DNA of 44,304 bases, taken from Spirochaetales bacterium. GTDB taxonomy: Bacteria > Spirochaetota > Spirochaetia > JAFGDJ01. The stretch covers positions 1 through 44,304 of the forward strand of contig JAFGDJ010000159.1 of assembly GCA_016932135.1 (NCBI GenBank), in the 5' to 3' direction. This document shows, piece by piece, positions 27,125 through 35,257 of this stretch. The translations under genes and the position numbers were made by a program. Below the pieces are notes generated by a model. That model was not told the origin of the DNA, searched no databases, and was given only the letters and a program-made list of their open reading frames with translations. Position 1 is the stretch's first letter; each line of letters begins with the position of its first letter.

Positions 27125-28813
27125 TTACTTCTCTTCGGTTATCACCCTGGTTTTGGCTTCTTCAAAGAGTTCCGGATCGACAGACCCCTCGTAAGATGCA
27201 AGGATACCTTCGGTGGTATACACCTCCCGGGTCATAAAGAGTATGGCTTCTTCATAATCCGCGTCGAAGACCAGGCTTTTCGGTCCGTCCGGTTCGTTGG
27301 ACCAGGGCTGCCACCGGGGAAGGTCCTCCCGGTTCCGGCCGACCCCCGGATCGCCGTTATGAATGAAGGAGATGAGATAATCCATCATGGCCTCGGAAAG
27401 GTCTTCTCTGCCCGGCTTGTTTTTGCGCGAATATACCAACGAGCCGAGGAGTTTTCCGTTGAAGGTGTCGTGGCCGAGAAAAAAGGGAATATCCAGGGAG
27501 TGGGTGGCCCCCAGGCGGAATCCCCAGTTGCCCGGCATTACGCTCTGGTCCCTGTCCCGGGCGGTGCCCCACCGGAAGTGATAGGCGAACACCGGGGGCT
27601 GTTCCGGGTGAGACGTCAGGGTTTCCGCCGGCGCATCCACGGCCTCGGCCTTCCAGTTGTCGCTGCCTATTTTTGAAACCAGGTCAAAGAGGTCCGGGGT
27701 TTTCCGGTACTCCTTGCTGAAGGTCAGGAAAAGGCGAAGCTCGTCGGCATTGCTGCCCAGGATCAGGGGAACCTTGGATGGGTAGCTGCCGTCGGTGAAG
27801 ACCGCGTATCCGGAGGCAGGTATGACCGTGCCGTCGCTGAAGATGTTGGGTATTCCCAGCATACCGCCGAAACCGCCGTCATAGGCGGCGAGGATTTCCT
27901 TGTCACTCTTCGACCGCAGGTAAGCCGCCAGTTCTTCATCACTCATGGTGTCACCGGTCAAACCGTCTGCTTCCAGTATCCGCTGAACCGCTTCCGCGGC
28001 GCTCTTGTCTCCCTCTTCCCGGGAGGAAACCCTGAGGCCCCCGCTCTGGGACACGGCCCGGTGAAAGAGACCCCGGGCCAATGGGGAGATCAACAGGGAG
28101 GTGACGTTGAAACCCCCGGCGGATTCCCCGGCGATGGTGACCCGGTTCGGATCTCCGCCGAAGGAAAGGATATTTTCCTGAATCCATTCCAGGGCCTGGA
28201 TAATATCCAGGGTACCGAAGTTGCCCGAATCATTCAGTTCGTCTCCCGGTGAACCGGTGCGTAAGGAGGGGTGGGAAAACCAGCCGAAGGGACCTAAGCG
28301 GTAATTGATCGATACAAAGACGACCTTTCCCCGGGAGGCCAGGTTGTACCCCCGGTAATCCGGCACGATATCGGATCCGCCGATGGAGTTGCCCCCGCCG
28401 TGGATCCAGACGTACACCGGCAGACCTTCTTCTTCCGTCGCGGGCCGCCAGATATTCAGGAAGAGACAGTCTTCCGACCCGGTGACGGCGTTTTTCCCCA
28501 GGGGCGAAGGCTGACTGCAGAGGCTGCCGCCTTTTTTCGCCTCCAGAACACCTGTCCAGGGTACGGGATTTTCAGGAGCCCGCCACCGTAAGTTCCCCGC
28601 CGGAGGGGCGGCGTAGGGGATACCCTTCCACGAGAAGGTGTCTGCATCATCTTCGTGGCCCAGCACCGCCCCGTAGGCCGTTGAGACCAGGGGACTCCCG
28701 GACCAACGACTCCCGGGGGCCGGAACAGGGGTGTCCTTCCGAGCGGTGGTGCAGGCGGTCAGGATGAGAACCGCGGTTATGGCGAACGCTGCTAAACTTC
28801 GGGAAGTCTTCAT
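27125..28813 (-). CDS. lipoprotein carboxylesterase, type B (copy 2)
   Basis: This 562-residue carboxylesterase is clearly paralogous to the one at 24066-25739. It shares the SWKGIPYAAPPAGNLRWRAP block, SEDCLFLNIW, VWIHGGGNS, nucleophile Ser231 in GESAGG, GSNADEL and GATHSLDIPFFLG. Its signal peptide ends in the lipobox LILTAC. ATG 28813 follows GGAGG; a TTG two codons upstream is not needed. The gene converges with the GGDEF gene (10 bp apart) and has its own upstream region with an inverted repeat. Substrate unknown; the two paralogues may differ in specificity. Confidence 0.88.
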   Translation of the reverse strand: MKTSRSLAAFAITAVLILTACTTARKDTPVPAPGSRWSGSPLVSTAYGAVLGHEDDADTFSWKGIPYAAPPAGNLRWRAPENPVPWTGVLEAKKGGSLCSQPSPLGKNAVTGSEDCLFLNIWRPATEEEGLPVYVWIHGGGNSIGGSDIVPDYRGYNLASRGKVVFVSINYRLGPFGWFSHPSLRTGSPGDELNDSGNFGTLDIIQALEWIQENILSFGGDPNRVTIAGESAGGFNVTSLLISPLARGLFHRAVSQSGGLRVSSREEGDKSAAEAVQRILEADGLTGDTMSDEELAAYLRSKSDKEILAAYDGGFGGMLGIPNIFSDGTVIPASGYAVFTDGSYPSKVPLILGSNADELRLFLTFSKEYRKTPDLFDLVSKIGSDNWKAEAVDAPAETLTSHPEQPPVFAYHFRWGTARDRDQSVMPGNWGFRLGATHSLDIPFFLGHDTFNGKLLGSLVYSRKNKPGREDLSEAMMDYLISFIHNGDPGVGRNREDLPRWQPWSNEPDGPKSLVFDADYEEAILFMTREVYTTEGILASYEGSVDPELFEEAKTRVITEEK

Positions 28814-28834
28814 GAACAAGCCTCCGTATCCTGG

Positions 28835-28858
28835 ATGTATCTACTATAAGGTATACAT
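28835..28858. repeat. inverted repeat upstream of esterase copy 2
   Basis: ATGTAT (28835-28840), 12 bp, ATACAT (28853-28858), about 22 bp upstream of the esterase start. It encloses a TATAGT sequence on the - strand that could be the -10 box, with no good -35. Possible operator. Confidence 0.3.
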
Positions 28859-28957
28859 ATTTTCATGACGGAGCAACGGATTCCACATATGCCATCCTGT
28901 CAAGGGTTTTTCTGTCATGGGTACTAACGGCGCGGCGGTTTGATTGTAAGATTGGTA

Positions 28958-28986
28958 TTGACTTTTTCATCATCTCATTTTAATAT
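28958..28986 (+). promoter_or_regulatory. promoter of the metal resistance operon
   Basis: TTGACT (28958-28963), 17 bp, TAATAT (28981-28986): near-consensus. Predicted start about 28993, giving a 40-nt leader with AAGGAGGG before the repressor gene. Confidence 0.7.
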
Positions 28987-29002
28987 TTAAATAGTTGTTT
29001 AA
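28987..29002. promoter_or_regulatory. probable ArsR/CadC operator
   Basis: TTAAA (28987-28991), 6 bp, TTTAA (28998-29002): an AT-rich inverted repeat directly after the -10 box and over the predicted transcription start. SmtB/CadC-type repressors normally bind there and autoregulate. Confidence 0.5.
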
Positions 29003-29032
29003 GTGTTTATGTGTCTGAAGGAGGGTGCGAAA

Positions 29033-29401
29033 ATGAACAGGAAACCGGGAAAGAACAACGATGTTTGCTCCGAATACTGCCTGAGCTGTCAGGACAAGGA
29101 GGAAGAACTTCGGGCGATGATCCTGGAGGTTTCCGGTCTGTCGGAACTTTTCCGGGTTCTCTCCGACGAAACGCGGACAAAAATCCTCTACCTGCTGGCG
29201 GAACGGGAGCTCTGTGTGTGCGACCTGGCGTATCTGTTGGAGATGTCGATTCCGGCGGTTTCCCATCACCTGCGTTTGCTGAAGATCATGCGGCTTGCCC
29301 GGTCGAGGAAGGACGGAAAACAGGTCTTCTACAGCCTCGATGATGACCATGTCATCTCCCTGATTAAAATTGCCCAGGAACACTTCGTAGAAAAAGGATA
29401 A
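29033..29401 (+). CDS. cadC: CadC-type ArsR/SmtB family metal-sensing repressor
   Basis: This is a 122-residue winged-helix repressor. It has both metal sites of CadC: the alpha3N site (Cys12, Cys16, Cys19 at the N-terminus with Cys61 and Cys63 in ELCVCDLA), and the alpha5 site Asp104, His106, His117, Glu120, with the same spacing (2, 11, 3) as in CadC. The recognition helix region is SIPAVSHHLRLLK. The first site binds thiophilic Cd/Pb/Bi and the second Zn. Metal binding would release DNA and derepress the P-type ATPase that starts 4 bp later. AAGGAGGG (29018-29024) supports ATG 29033. Assignment to CadC rather than ArsR rests on the N-terminal Cys cluster. Confidence 0.85.
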   Translation: MNRKPGKNNDVCSEYCLSCQDKEEELRAMILEVSGLSELFRVLSDETRTKILYLLAERELCVCDLAYLLEMSIPAVSHHLRLLKIMRLARSRKDGKQVFYSLDDDHVISLIKIAQEHFVEKG

Positions 29402-29405
29402 GGGT

Positions 29406-31346
29406 ATGAACGACAATCCGGAACATGGACTTTCCCACGGTCATGATCACTCTGAAACGGTTCAAGGGGAAACCGGAAAGAATCTGTTCCGGCTGATCCG
29501 CATCGCCGCCGGTGCCGCGCTCATGCTCATGGGCATTCTCTTTCACGAGCCTCTTCACGCCACGGCGTACCATTGGGCGGAGTACCTGGTTCTCCTCACC
29601 GCCTACGTTCTCGTGGGGGCTCCGGTCATTGCCGCGGCGGTGAAAAACATCCTTCGGGGACGGGTCTTCGATGAAATGCTGCTTATGACCATCGCCACGC
29701 TGGGGGCCATCGCCATTCATGAGCTCACCGAGGCCGTGGCGGTCATGCTCTTCTACTCCGTGGGTGAACATTTTCAGGATCGGGCGGTGGACCGATCCCG
29801 TCGATCCATCCGGTCCCTCCTGGACCTGCGGCCCGACACGGCCCGGGTCATGCGGGGTGAAGCCTTCGTTGAGGTATCTCCGGAGGAAGTGGAACCGGGG
29901 GCGCTCATCGAGGTGAGACCCGGCGAGCGGATTCCCCTGGACGGAGAGGTGGTGGAAGGAGAAAGCTCCGTGGAGACTTCCGCCCTGACCGGTGAGTCCG
30001 TCCCCCGTACCGTGTCGGTGGGAGACGATGTGCTTTCCAGTTTTATCAACGAATCGGGCAGGATAAAGGTACGGGTCACCAGGCGTTTCGAGGAATCTTC
30101 CGTTTCCAGGATCCTCGAACTGGTGGAAAACGCGAGCAGTCGGAAGGCGCCGACCGAGCGTTTCATCTCCCGTTTCGCCGCTTACTATACCCCGATTATG
30201 GTCGGCCTGGCCGCGGTAGTGGCGTTTTTACCCCCCCTGATAATCCCGGGGGCTCTCTTCAGCCAATGGATCTACCGAGCCCTGGTATTGCTGGTGATTT
30301 CCTGCCCCTGTGCCCTGGTCATCTCGATTCCCCTGGGTTATTTCGGCGGTATCGGCAGGGCTTCACGAAACAGTATCCTGATAAAAGGAGCGAATTACGT
30401 CGACGCCCTGAAGGACGTGGATACCCTAGTCATGGACAAGACCGGCACGCTGACTAAGGGGGTTTTTCGAGTGACGAAGGTGGTGCCCCGAAACGGATGT
30501 TCCCCGGAAGATCTCCTGCGCTGGGCGGCGTTGGCGGAAGCCCACTCCACCCATCCCATCGCCCGCTCGATACGGACCGCCTATCCCGGCGAGCTTGCCC
30601 CGGCCTCGGTTTCAAACGTCCGTGAGGAGAAAGGATACGGTGTTTCGGCGATGGCCGAAGGAAGGGCGATTTTAGCCGGTAACGACAAGCTTCTTCATCG
30701 TGAGCGGATAGAACACCAGGATTGCGGGGTTGTAGGGACGGTGGTCTATGTGGTGCTGGATAGCGTATACATGGGTTATCTTTTGATCTCCGACGAAATA
30801 AAGCCGGAAGCGGCAGAGACGATCCGGTCCCTTCGGAACCTCGGCGTGGAGCGCCTGGTGATGCTTACAGGGGACAACCGAGTCATCGCGGAGTCGGTCG
30901 CCAAAACCCTGGGGATAGACGAATACCGCGCCGAGCTTCTCCCCGAGGAAAAGGCCGCGGCGGTGGAAGAGTTGAAAAGGGAGATGAAAAAGGGAAGGCG
31001 CCTCGCCTTCGTCGGGGACGGGATAAACGACGCCCCGGTGCTGATGGTTTCCGACATCGGCATCGCCATGGGAGCCCTCGGCTCGGATGCCGCCATAGAA
31101 GCGGCGGACCTTGTCCTGATGGACGACAGGATCGACCGGGTTCCCATGGCTATCCGCATAGCCCGGTTCACCCGGAAAGTGGTGATTCAGAACATCGTCC
31201 TGGCCCTCCTGGTGAAGGCGGTGTTCCTTGCCTTCGGGGCCTTCGGTCTCGCCACGATCTGGGAAGCGGTGATCGCGGATGTGGGCGTCGCGCTCCTGGC
31301 GGTGCTCAACTCGATGAGGACCCTGGGGATCTCGCGGCGGATCTGA
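29406..31346 (+). CDS. cadA: heavy-metal P1B-type ATPase (Cd/Zn/Pb efflux)
   Basis: This 646-residue metal-exporting ATPase has the actuator motif TGES (195-198), the transmembrane metal site CPC (Cys300, Cys302), the phosphorylation motif DKTGTLT (Asp344), the HP motif (STHPIA), and hinge GDGINDAP (537 on). It lacks the usual N-terminal HMA domain with CxxC. Instead the first 15 residues hold a short His-rich segment (HGLSHGHDH). The CPC motif, the coupled CadC-like repressor and the tail fit Zn/Cd/Pb (ZntA/CadA) rather than Cu. It is the second gene of the operon and is located in the inner membrane. Confidence 0.88.
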   Translation: MNDNPEHGLSHGHDHSETVQGETGKNLFRLIRIAAGAALMLMGILFHEPLHATAYHWAEYLVLLTAYVLVGAPVIAAAVKNILRGRVFDEMLLMTIATLGAIAIHELTEAVAVMLFYSVGEHFQDRAVDRSRRSIRSLLDLRPDTARVMRGEAFVEVSPEEVEPGALIEVRPGERIPLDGEVVEGESSVETSALTGESVPRTVSVGDDVLSSFINESGRIKVRVTRRFEESSVSRILELVENASSRKAPTERFISRFAAYYTPIMVGLAAVVAFLPPLIIPGALFSQWIYRALVLLVISCPCALVISIPLGYFGGIGRASRNSILIKGANYVDALKDVDTLVMDKTGTLTKGVFRVTKVVPRNGCSPEDLLRWAALAEAHSTHPIARSIRTAYPGELAPASVSNVREEKGYGVSAMAEGRAILAGNDKLLHRERIEHQDCGVVGTVVYVVLDSVYMGYLLISDEIKPEAAETIRSLRNLGVERLVMLTGDNRVIAESVAKTLGIDEYRAELLPEEKAAAVEELKREMKKGRRLAFVGDGINDAPVLMVSDIGIAMGALGSDAAIEAADLVLMDDRIDRVPMAIRIARFTRKVVIQNIVLALLVKAVFLAFGAFGLATIWEAVIADVGVALLAVLNSMRTLGISRRI

Positions 31347-31461
31347 TCGGATCGGCGCGTCCGGATGAAACCGCCGGGCGGGGGCATCGGGATGAGTACA
31401 GGACTTCGTTCCTAAAAGGAGTATAATATACACCAAAAGGAGCGTGTGCTAAGGAAAAAAC

Positions 31462-33324
31462 CTACTCGCTCATGTCCCGGGCGTACCAGAGGCCGGTATC
31501 GCCGTTGAAGTATCCATAGAAGCTGATGTGCGCCCTGCCGCCGGCATCCAGGACAAGGGAAATGGTATCTTCCTGGTAGCCCAGAGTGCAGATGTCGTCT
31601 TCGAAGTGCCATCCGCCGGCATCCTTTATCCCGTGGGCGAGGAACGCGGGACTTTCCCCGGACCGGTAGGCCACATGCACGGTACCCGCCCCGTCGATGG
31701 CCAGGGACGCTCCTCTCGGGTTGTCCGTGGTGGCCACCCTTTCGTTCTGCCAGCCGTTCTGCCACCGGGCAAGGATAAACCCGCGCTTTTCCCAGTCTTC
31801 TTCCAGGTAGTCGTCCATGACCAGGCACAGCACACCGGCGGGATCGAAGGCCATCGCCAGGTTGGCCTGGGCATCTTCTTGAGTGAGCTCGGCGGCGGCT
31901 TCGTAGTCCCAGCTCGAACCGGTGCTGTTCCACCGGGCATACCGCAGATAAGATAAGTCCGTTCCGGCATAGTCCGTGGTAATGTAGCACACGTGGGGGG
32001 TGCCGGAATCGTCCAGGGCGAAGGCCGCTTCCTGCAGTGTTTCAGCGTTCAGGTCCAGGGGAGGAAAGGTGTCGTCCCAGGCGCTCCCGGTATACCGGGT
32101 ATAATGAAGGGTAGAGTCATCTTGAACATAGAGAAAGTGGGGATCATCATCCCCGTCCAGGGCAAAGGCCCGGGGCTCAGCCCAGAGGCCGCTTACTGTG
32201 AGGGCAATATCACCGGTTTGCCAGGAGCCGCTGTCCCGGAAGGCATGCTTGACCCAGCTGTTTTCCGGATTTGAACTATCCTCCAGATAATAGACGAAAT
32301 GGGGCCGCCCGGAGGAATCCAGGGCCATGGGGCTGAAGCCTTCCAGAAAGGTATCGGGGGCGGGATCCGTGAAATGTTCCGGCGGGGTCAGCCAGGCCGT
32401 GCCGTCATGGTACTGGTAGTATATCCCTGGTGTCGCACCCTGGCTGTAGTAGAGGATATGCGGGTTGCCCGCGGCGTCCACGGCGACGGATGAGCGGGTC
32501 TCACCATCGCTTCCCACGTCCAGGTCGACGGCCTGCAGCGCGAAGCGGCTGGTGGTGGCGGAGGCTTCTTCCGACCAGGGGGATGCCCCGTCGGCGTTTA
32601 CCGCCCGGACCCGGTAGACATAGCCCGTGGCGGCCAGGAGACCTTCGTCCGAAAGGGTAACGACATTCGCTCCGTTGTCCGGCAGGTTCGCATAGGTGCC
32701 GGCCGCGCCGGTCTTCCTCTGGATTTCATAACCCGTTTCGATGCTTACATCATTCCAGATGAGATCTATCCGGTTCCAGGAGGACGCCTCGGCGTCGAGC
32801 CCCGTGGGGGCCAGGGGGGTGTTGACCACCCTGACGGTATAGGTGCGGGTGTCCCAGTTGTTGGCCGTGACGGTGTACTGCACCGGCGCGGTGAAATTAT
32901 TGGGTGTCTGCCCGCTGACCTGGTTTATCTCCCCGACCTTGATGATGACCCCGGTCATCTCGAAGGTGGCCACGAGGCCGGTGATGTCGGTGGTTCCGGC
33001 CATGGAGACCGTTATATCCGTTCCGTCGAACATGCCGACGGCGTCTTCGGTCAGGACGTTGTTTACCGGAGATGCTTCAAACCTGTAGGAAACAATGGAC
33101 ATGGGCGCGTTTAAGGCCAGGGACACCGTCGATGTTTTTCCGTTCCAGTCCTCCGCGGTGATTTTGATGGTAACCGTGCCGACCATGTCGGCGGTGGAGA
33201 AACTGAAGCTGAAGGAACCGTCGGCGCCGGGTTCGAAGGCCGTCTCGGCGGTGGACCCGTTGAGGCTGTACAGGCAGGACGCAATTTCACCCGCCGCCCC
33301 CTGGTCGTTCGCCTGGTCCGTCAC
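31462..33324 (-). CDS. C-terminal part of a frameshifted surface lipoprotein: FN3-like and seven-repeat propeller
   Basis: This is a 620-residue reading whose only available starts are a GTG overlapping the stop of the upstream fragment (GTGA at 33321-33324) or internal codons. It begins in the middle of an Ig/cadherin-like domain. Then comes a YTVTANNWDTRTYTVRV module, an FN3-like domain (LAPTGLDAEASSWNRIDLIWND), and seven repeats of the form xLAxDxxGxPHxxYY (AVDAAGNPHILYY, ALDSSGRPHFVYY, ALDGDDDPHFLYV, ALDDSGTPHVCYI, a degenerate AFDPAGVLCLVMD, AIDGAGTVHVAYR, VLDAGGRAHISFY). Seven copies suit a seven-bladed beta-propeller. Likely binds or displays something at the cell surface; function unknown. 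Confidence 0.7.
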   Translation of the reverse strand: MTDQANDQGAAGEIASCLYSLNGSTAETAFEPGADGSFSFSFSTADMVGTVTIKITAEDWNGKTSTVSLALNAPMSIVSYRFEASPVNNVLTEDAVGMFDGTDITVSMAGTTDITGLVATFEMTGVIIKVGEINQVSGQTPNNFTAPVQYTVTANNWDTRTYTVRVVNTPLAPTGLDAEASSWNRIDLIWNDVSIETGYEIQRKTGAAGTYANLPDNGANVVTLSDEGLLAATGYVYRVRAVNADGASPWSEEASATTSRFALQAVDLDVGSDGETRSSVAVDAAGNPHILYYSQGATPGIYYQYHDGTAWLTPPEHFTDPAPDTFLEGFSPMALDSSGRPHFVYYLEDSSNPENSWVKHAFRDSGSWQTGDIALTVSGLWAEPRAFALDGDDDPHFLYVQDDSTLHYTRYTGSAWDDTFPPLDLNAETLQEAAFALDDSGTPHVCYITTDYAGTDLSYLRYARWNSTGSSWDYEAAAELTQEDAQANLAMAFDPAGVLCLVMDDYLEEDWEKRGFILARWQNGWQNERVATTDNPRGASLAIDGAGTVHVAYRSGESPAFLAHGIKDAGGWHFEDDICTLGYQEDTISLVLDAGGRAHISFYGYFNGDTGLWYARDMSE

Positions 33325-33530
33325 CCTGCCGTGACGGTTACCGTCGCCGAGTAGGGATCGCCGTCCCCGGGGGAGGTAATGGTGATCACCGGCGGTATGG
33401 TATCGGCGGCTTTCAGGATGTCCAGGTCGGTCAGCGGGTCGCCGCAGGCGGACAGGATCGCCAGAAGGATCAGGAACAGGCAGCCTAGCATGTTTCCGGG
33501 GTTTTTTAACTGGAATGTCGCGGATTTCAT
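33321..33530 (-). CDS. N-terminal part of the same lipoprotein (signal peptide and start of Ig-like domain)
   Basis: This 69-residue reading from ATG 33530 (behind GAGGAGG) has a signal peptide with lipobox ILSAC, then DTIPPVITITSPGDGDPYSATVTVTAG, and stops at TGA within a GCAGGGTGACGG context. The opening PPVITITSP is the usual start of a bacterial Ig-like domain, which continues in the other frame (VTDQAND, later GTVTIKITAEDWNGKTSTVSL). So this and the 31462-33324 reading are one gene. Restoring one G in the GGG run, or a -1 slip there, joins them. Whether this is a true mutation, a programmed shift or a sequencing error cannot be told. Confidence 0.75.
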   Translation of the reverse strand: MKSATFQLKNPGNMLGCLFLILLAILSACGDPLTDLDILKAADTIPPVITITSPGDGDPYSATVTVTAG

Positions 33531-33549
33531 GGCGGGCCTCCTCATAAAG

Positions 33550-33568
33550 GATAGAATGATCCTCTATC
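33550..33568 (-). promoter_or_regulatory. hairpin in the lipoprotein mRNA leader
   Basis: GATAGA (33550-33555), 7-nt loop, TCTATC (33563-33568): a 6-bp stem in the leader between the promoter at 33601-33629 and the ribosome binding site. Could affect translation or stability. Confidence 0.3.
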
Positions 33569-33600
33569 TAATCCGGTCTAGAGTGCGCCTTACATCTACC

Positions 33601-33629
33601 AGTATATCCTGAGAGAATGAATTTCACAA
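33601..33629 (-). promoter_or_regulatory. promoter of the frameshifted lipoprotein gene
   Basis: On the - strand: TTGTGA (33629-33624), 17 bp, TATACT (33606-33601). Predicted start about 33594, giving a 64-nt leader with a GAGGAGG ribosome binding site. This gene is thus leadered, unlike the divergent one. Confidence 0.55.
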
Positions 33630-33674
33630 TAAAATCTTCAGCCGTCCGAACCGTCCCGGAATTGTAAAATAATT

Positions 33675-33703
33675 TTCCCTCTTCCGGGTATTTAGAGTAT
33701 AAT
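33675..33703 (+). promoter_or_regulatory. promoter of the GNAT-like gene
   Basis: TATAAT (33698-33703), a perfect -10, with a weak -35 TTCCCT (33675-33680) at 17 bp. Only 6 nt (CCTGGC) separate the -10 from ATG 33710, so the transcript should be leaderless. Confidence 0.5.
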
Positions 33704-33709
33704 CCTGGC

Positions 33710-34828
33710 ATGAAGATACTGCCCGTACGAACCAAAACCGACATGAAAGCCTTTGTCCGGTTTCCTGCCCGGCTCTATAAGGACAGCGCCTGCTGGGCAC
33801 CGCCCCTCTGGCGGGACGAGAAGACCGCCTATTCCGGAAAGAAAAACGTCATCCTGAAAAACTCCGATTACCGGATGTTCCTCGCCCTGGGAGATGCCGG
33901 AGAAGTCCTCGGCCGGGTCCTGGCCTACGTGGATCATTCTTTCAACGCCTTCTACGGAACCGCCACCGGCTTTTTCGGGGCCTTCGAGGCGGTACAAGAC
34001 CCGGCGGCGGCCGGCGCCCTTCTCGAGGCTGCCGAAACATGGCTCAGAGGCCGGGGTATGACCACCGTCCGCGGCCCCATCAACCCGGTGGCCGAGTGCT
34101 GGGGAGTCCTGGTGGAAGGTTTTTCTTCCGTCCCCGTGTTCATGGCCCCCTACAACCCGCCGTTCTATGACGGCCTTCTGGCCGGCCTGGGGTACGGGAA
34201 GGCCAAGGACCTGCTGGCCTACGAAGCCGACACTATTGCCGGCTATCGGATCCCCGATCGGTTTCAACGTTTTTCCGACGGTTTTGCCGAAAAACGTCCG
34301 GAGTTCACCGTCCGGCGAATCGACCTGAAAAACCTCCTTCGGGATGCCGAGGCGATATGGAGCATTACCAATACCGCCCTGAAGGACAACTGGGGCTACG
34401 TTCCCGTGGACCGGACCGTAATGATCGATATGGTCAAGCGGCTGAAGATGATCCTGAACCCCGACGCCGTCTGGTTCGTGGAAAAAGATGGGACGGCGGT
34501 GGCCTACGCCCTGGGTTTTCCCGATATCAATCCGACCCTGCGAAAGATAAACGGGCGGATGTTCCCCTTCGGTTTTGCAAAGCTTCTTTCGGTGAAGAGA
34601 ACGGGCCGGCGGTTCCGGCTGTTCGGCCTGGCGGTGATGCCGGAATACCACGGCCTGGGGCTGGACGTGCTTCTGTACAAGCATATGCACGACGCCCTGG
34701 CTCCGCAGGGCATCGTCATGGAGGCCAACTACATCCTGGAGGACAATTTCAACATCCGCAACGCCCTGGAAAAACTCGAAATGAAACACACCAAGACCTA
34801 CCGGGTCTACGAGAAAGCCCTGGTCTAG
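33710..34828 (+). CDS. GNAT-fold acetyltransferase-like protein (YghO-like)
   Basis: This 372-residue protein has no signal peptide. It begins with the conserved segment FVRFPARLYKDSACWAPPLWRDE, seen in a family of uncharacterised proteins related to E. coli YghO. It has a C-terminal GNAT-like half with FGLAVMPEYHGLGLDVLLYKHM (acetyl-CoA loop HGLG) and a final ANYILEDNFNIRNALEKLEMKHTKTYRVYEK. Members of this group are annotated as putative N-acetyltransferases without known substrate. The start at 33710 has a consensus -10 box just upstream and no Shine-Dalgarno sequence. It converges with the toxin gene 9 bp downstream. Confidence 0.7.
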   Translation: MKILPVRTKTDMKAFVRFPARLYKDSACWAPPLWRDEKTAYSGKKNVILKNSDYRMFLALGDAGEVLGRVLAYVDHSFNAFYGTATGFFGAFEAVQDPAAAGALLEAAETWLRGRGMTTVRGPINPVAECWGVLVEGFSSVPVFMAPYNPPFYDGLLAGLGYGKAKDLLAYEADTIAGYRIPDRFQRFSDGFAEKRPEFTVRRIDLKNLLRDAEAIWSITNTALKDNWGYVPVDRTVMIDMVKRLKMILNPDAVWFVEKDGTAVAYALGFPDINPTLRKINGRMFPFGFAKLLSVKRTGRRFRLFGLAVMPEYHGLGLDVLLYKHMHDALAPQGIVMEANYILEDNFNIRNALEKLEMKHTKTYRVYEKALV

Positions 34829-34837
34829 TCTGGAGGA

Positions 34838-35257
34838 TTAACTTAAGGGAGCCGTCAACCCCAGGGCTAGGGCGCAGCGGTTCATCCCCGTGTCGTGGGA
34901 GAAGATGAGCACCTTTTCTTCGGGGAACCTTTCGGAAAAGACCTGTGCCGAGGCAAGATGAAGGGCGTCCAGGGTTTTTACTACCACAGGAAAGGGTCCC
35001 GCAGCTTTTCGTTTTACCGTGTCCGACAGAGCAAGCAGCGAGACTCCCCCCAGGACATCCTTGAGACGGCTTAACGCGGTGACGAAACCGTCATCGTCCA
35101 GCTCGCCGTTAAGCCGGTAACGATGAAAAACCCTTTTGCATTCAATTTCCAGTAATTCGCTGGATATTACCCGCTCACAGGCAAGAACATGGCGGATAAT
35201 TTCTTCACCTAAAAGGATGTGTCGAAGGGCTACCGAGGAATCGAGGTAGGCTACCAT
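34838..35257 (-). CDS. PIN-domain toxin (VapC-like)
   Basis: This 139-residue PIN domain has the N-terminal acidic site YLDSSVAL, Glu in SELLEIE, and the C-terminal acidic residues KTLDALHLASA and FSHDTGM. These are the four-acid set used for Mg-dependent RNA cleavage. VapC toxins cut tRNA or rRNA. It overlaps the antitoxin gene by 7 bp (35251-35257), the normal antitoxin-first arrangement. About 10 residues longer than many VapCs but within range. Confidence 0.85.
   Translation of the reverse strand: MVAYLDSSVALRHILLGEEIIRHVLACERVISSELLEIECKRVFHRYRLNGELDDDGFVTALSRLKDVLGGVSLLALSDTVKRKAAGPFPVVVKTLDALHLASAQVFSERFPEEKVLIFSHDTGMNRCALALGLTAPLS

Noticed and set aside
31381-31461. A perfect TATAAT at 31422-31427 on the + strand, which could be a promoter antisense to the lipoprotein gene, followed by AAAAGGAG.
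   Set aside because: No -35 match at 16-18 bp and only a two-codon reading follows. No gene is served.
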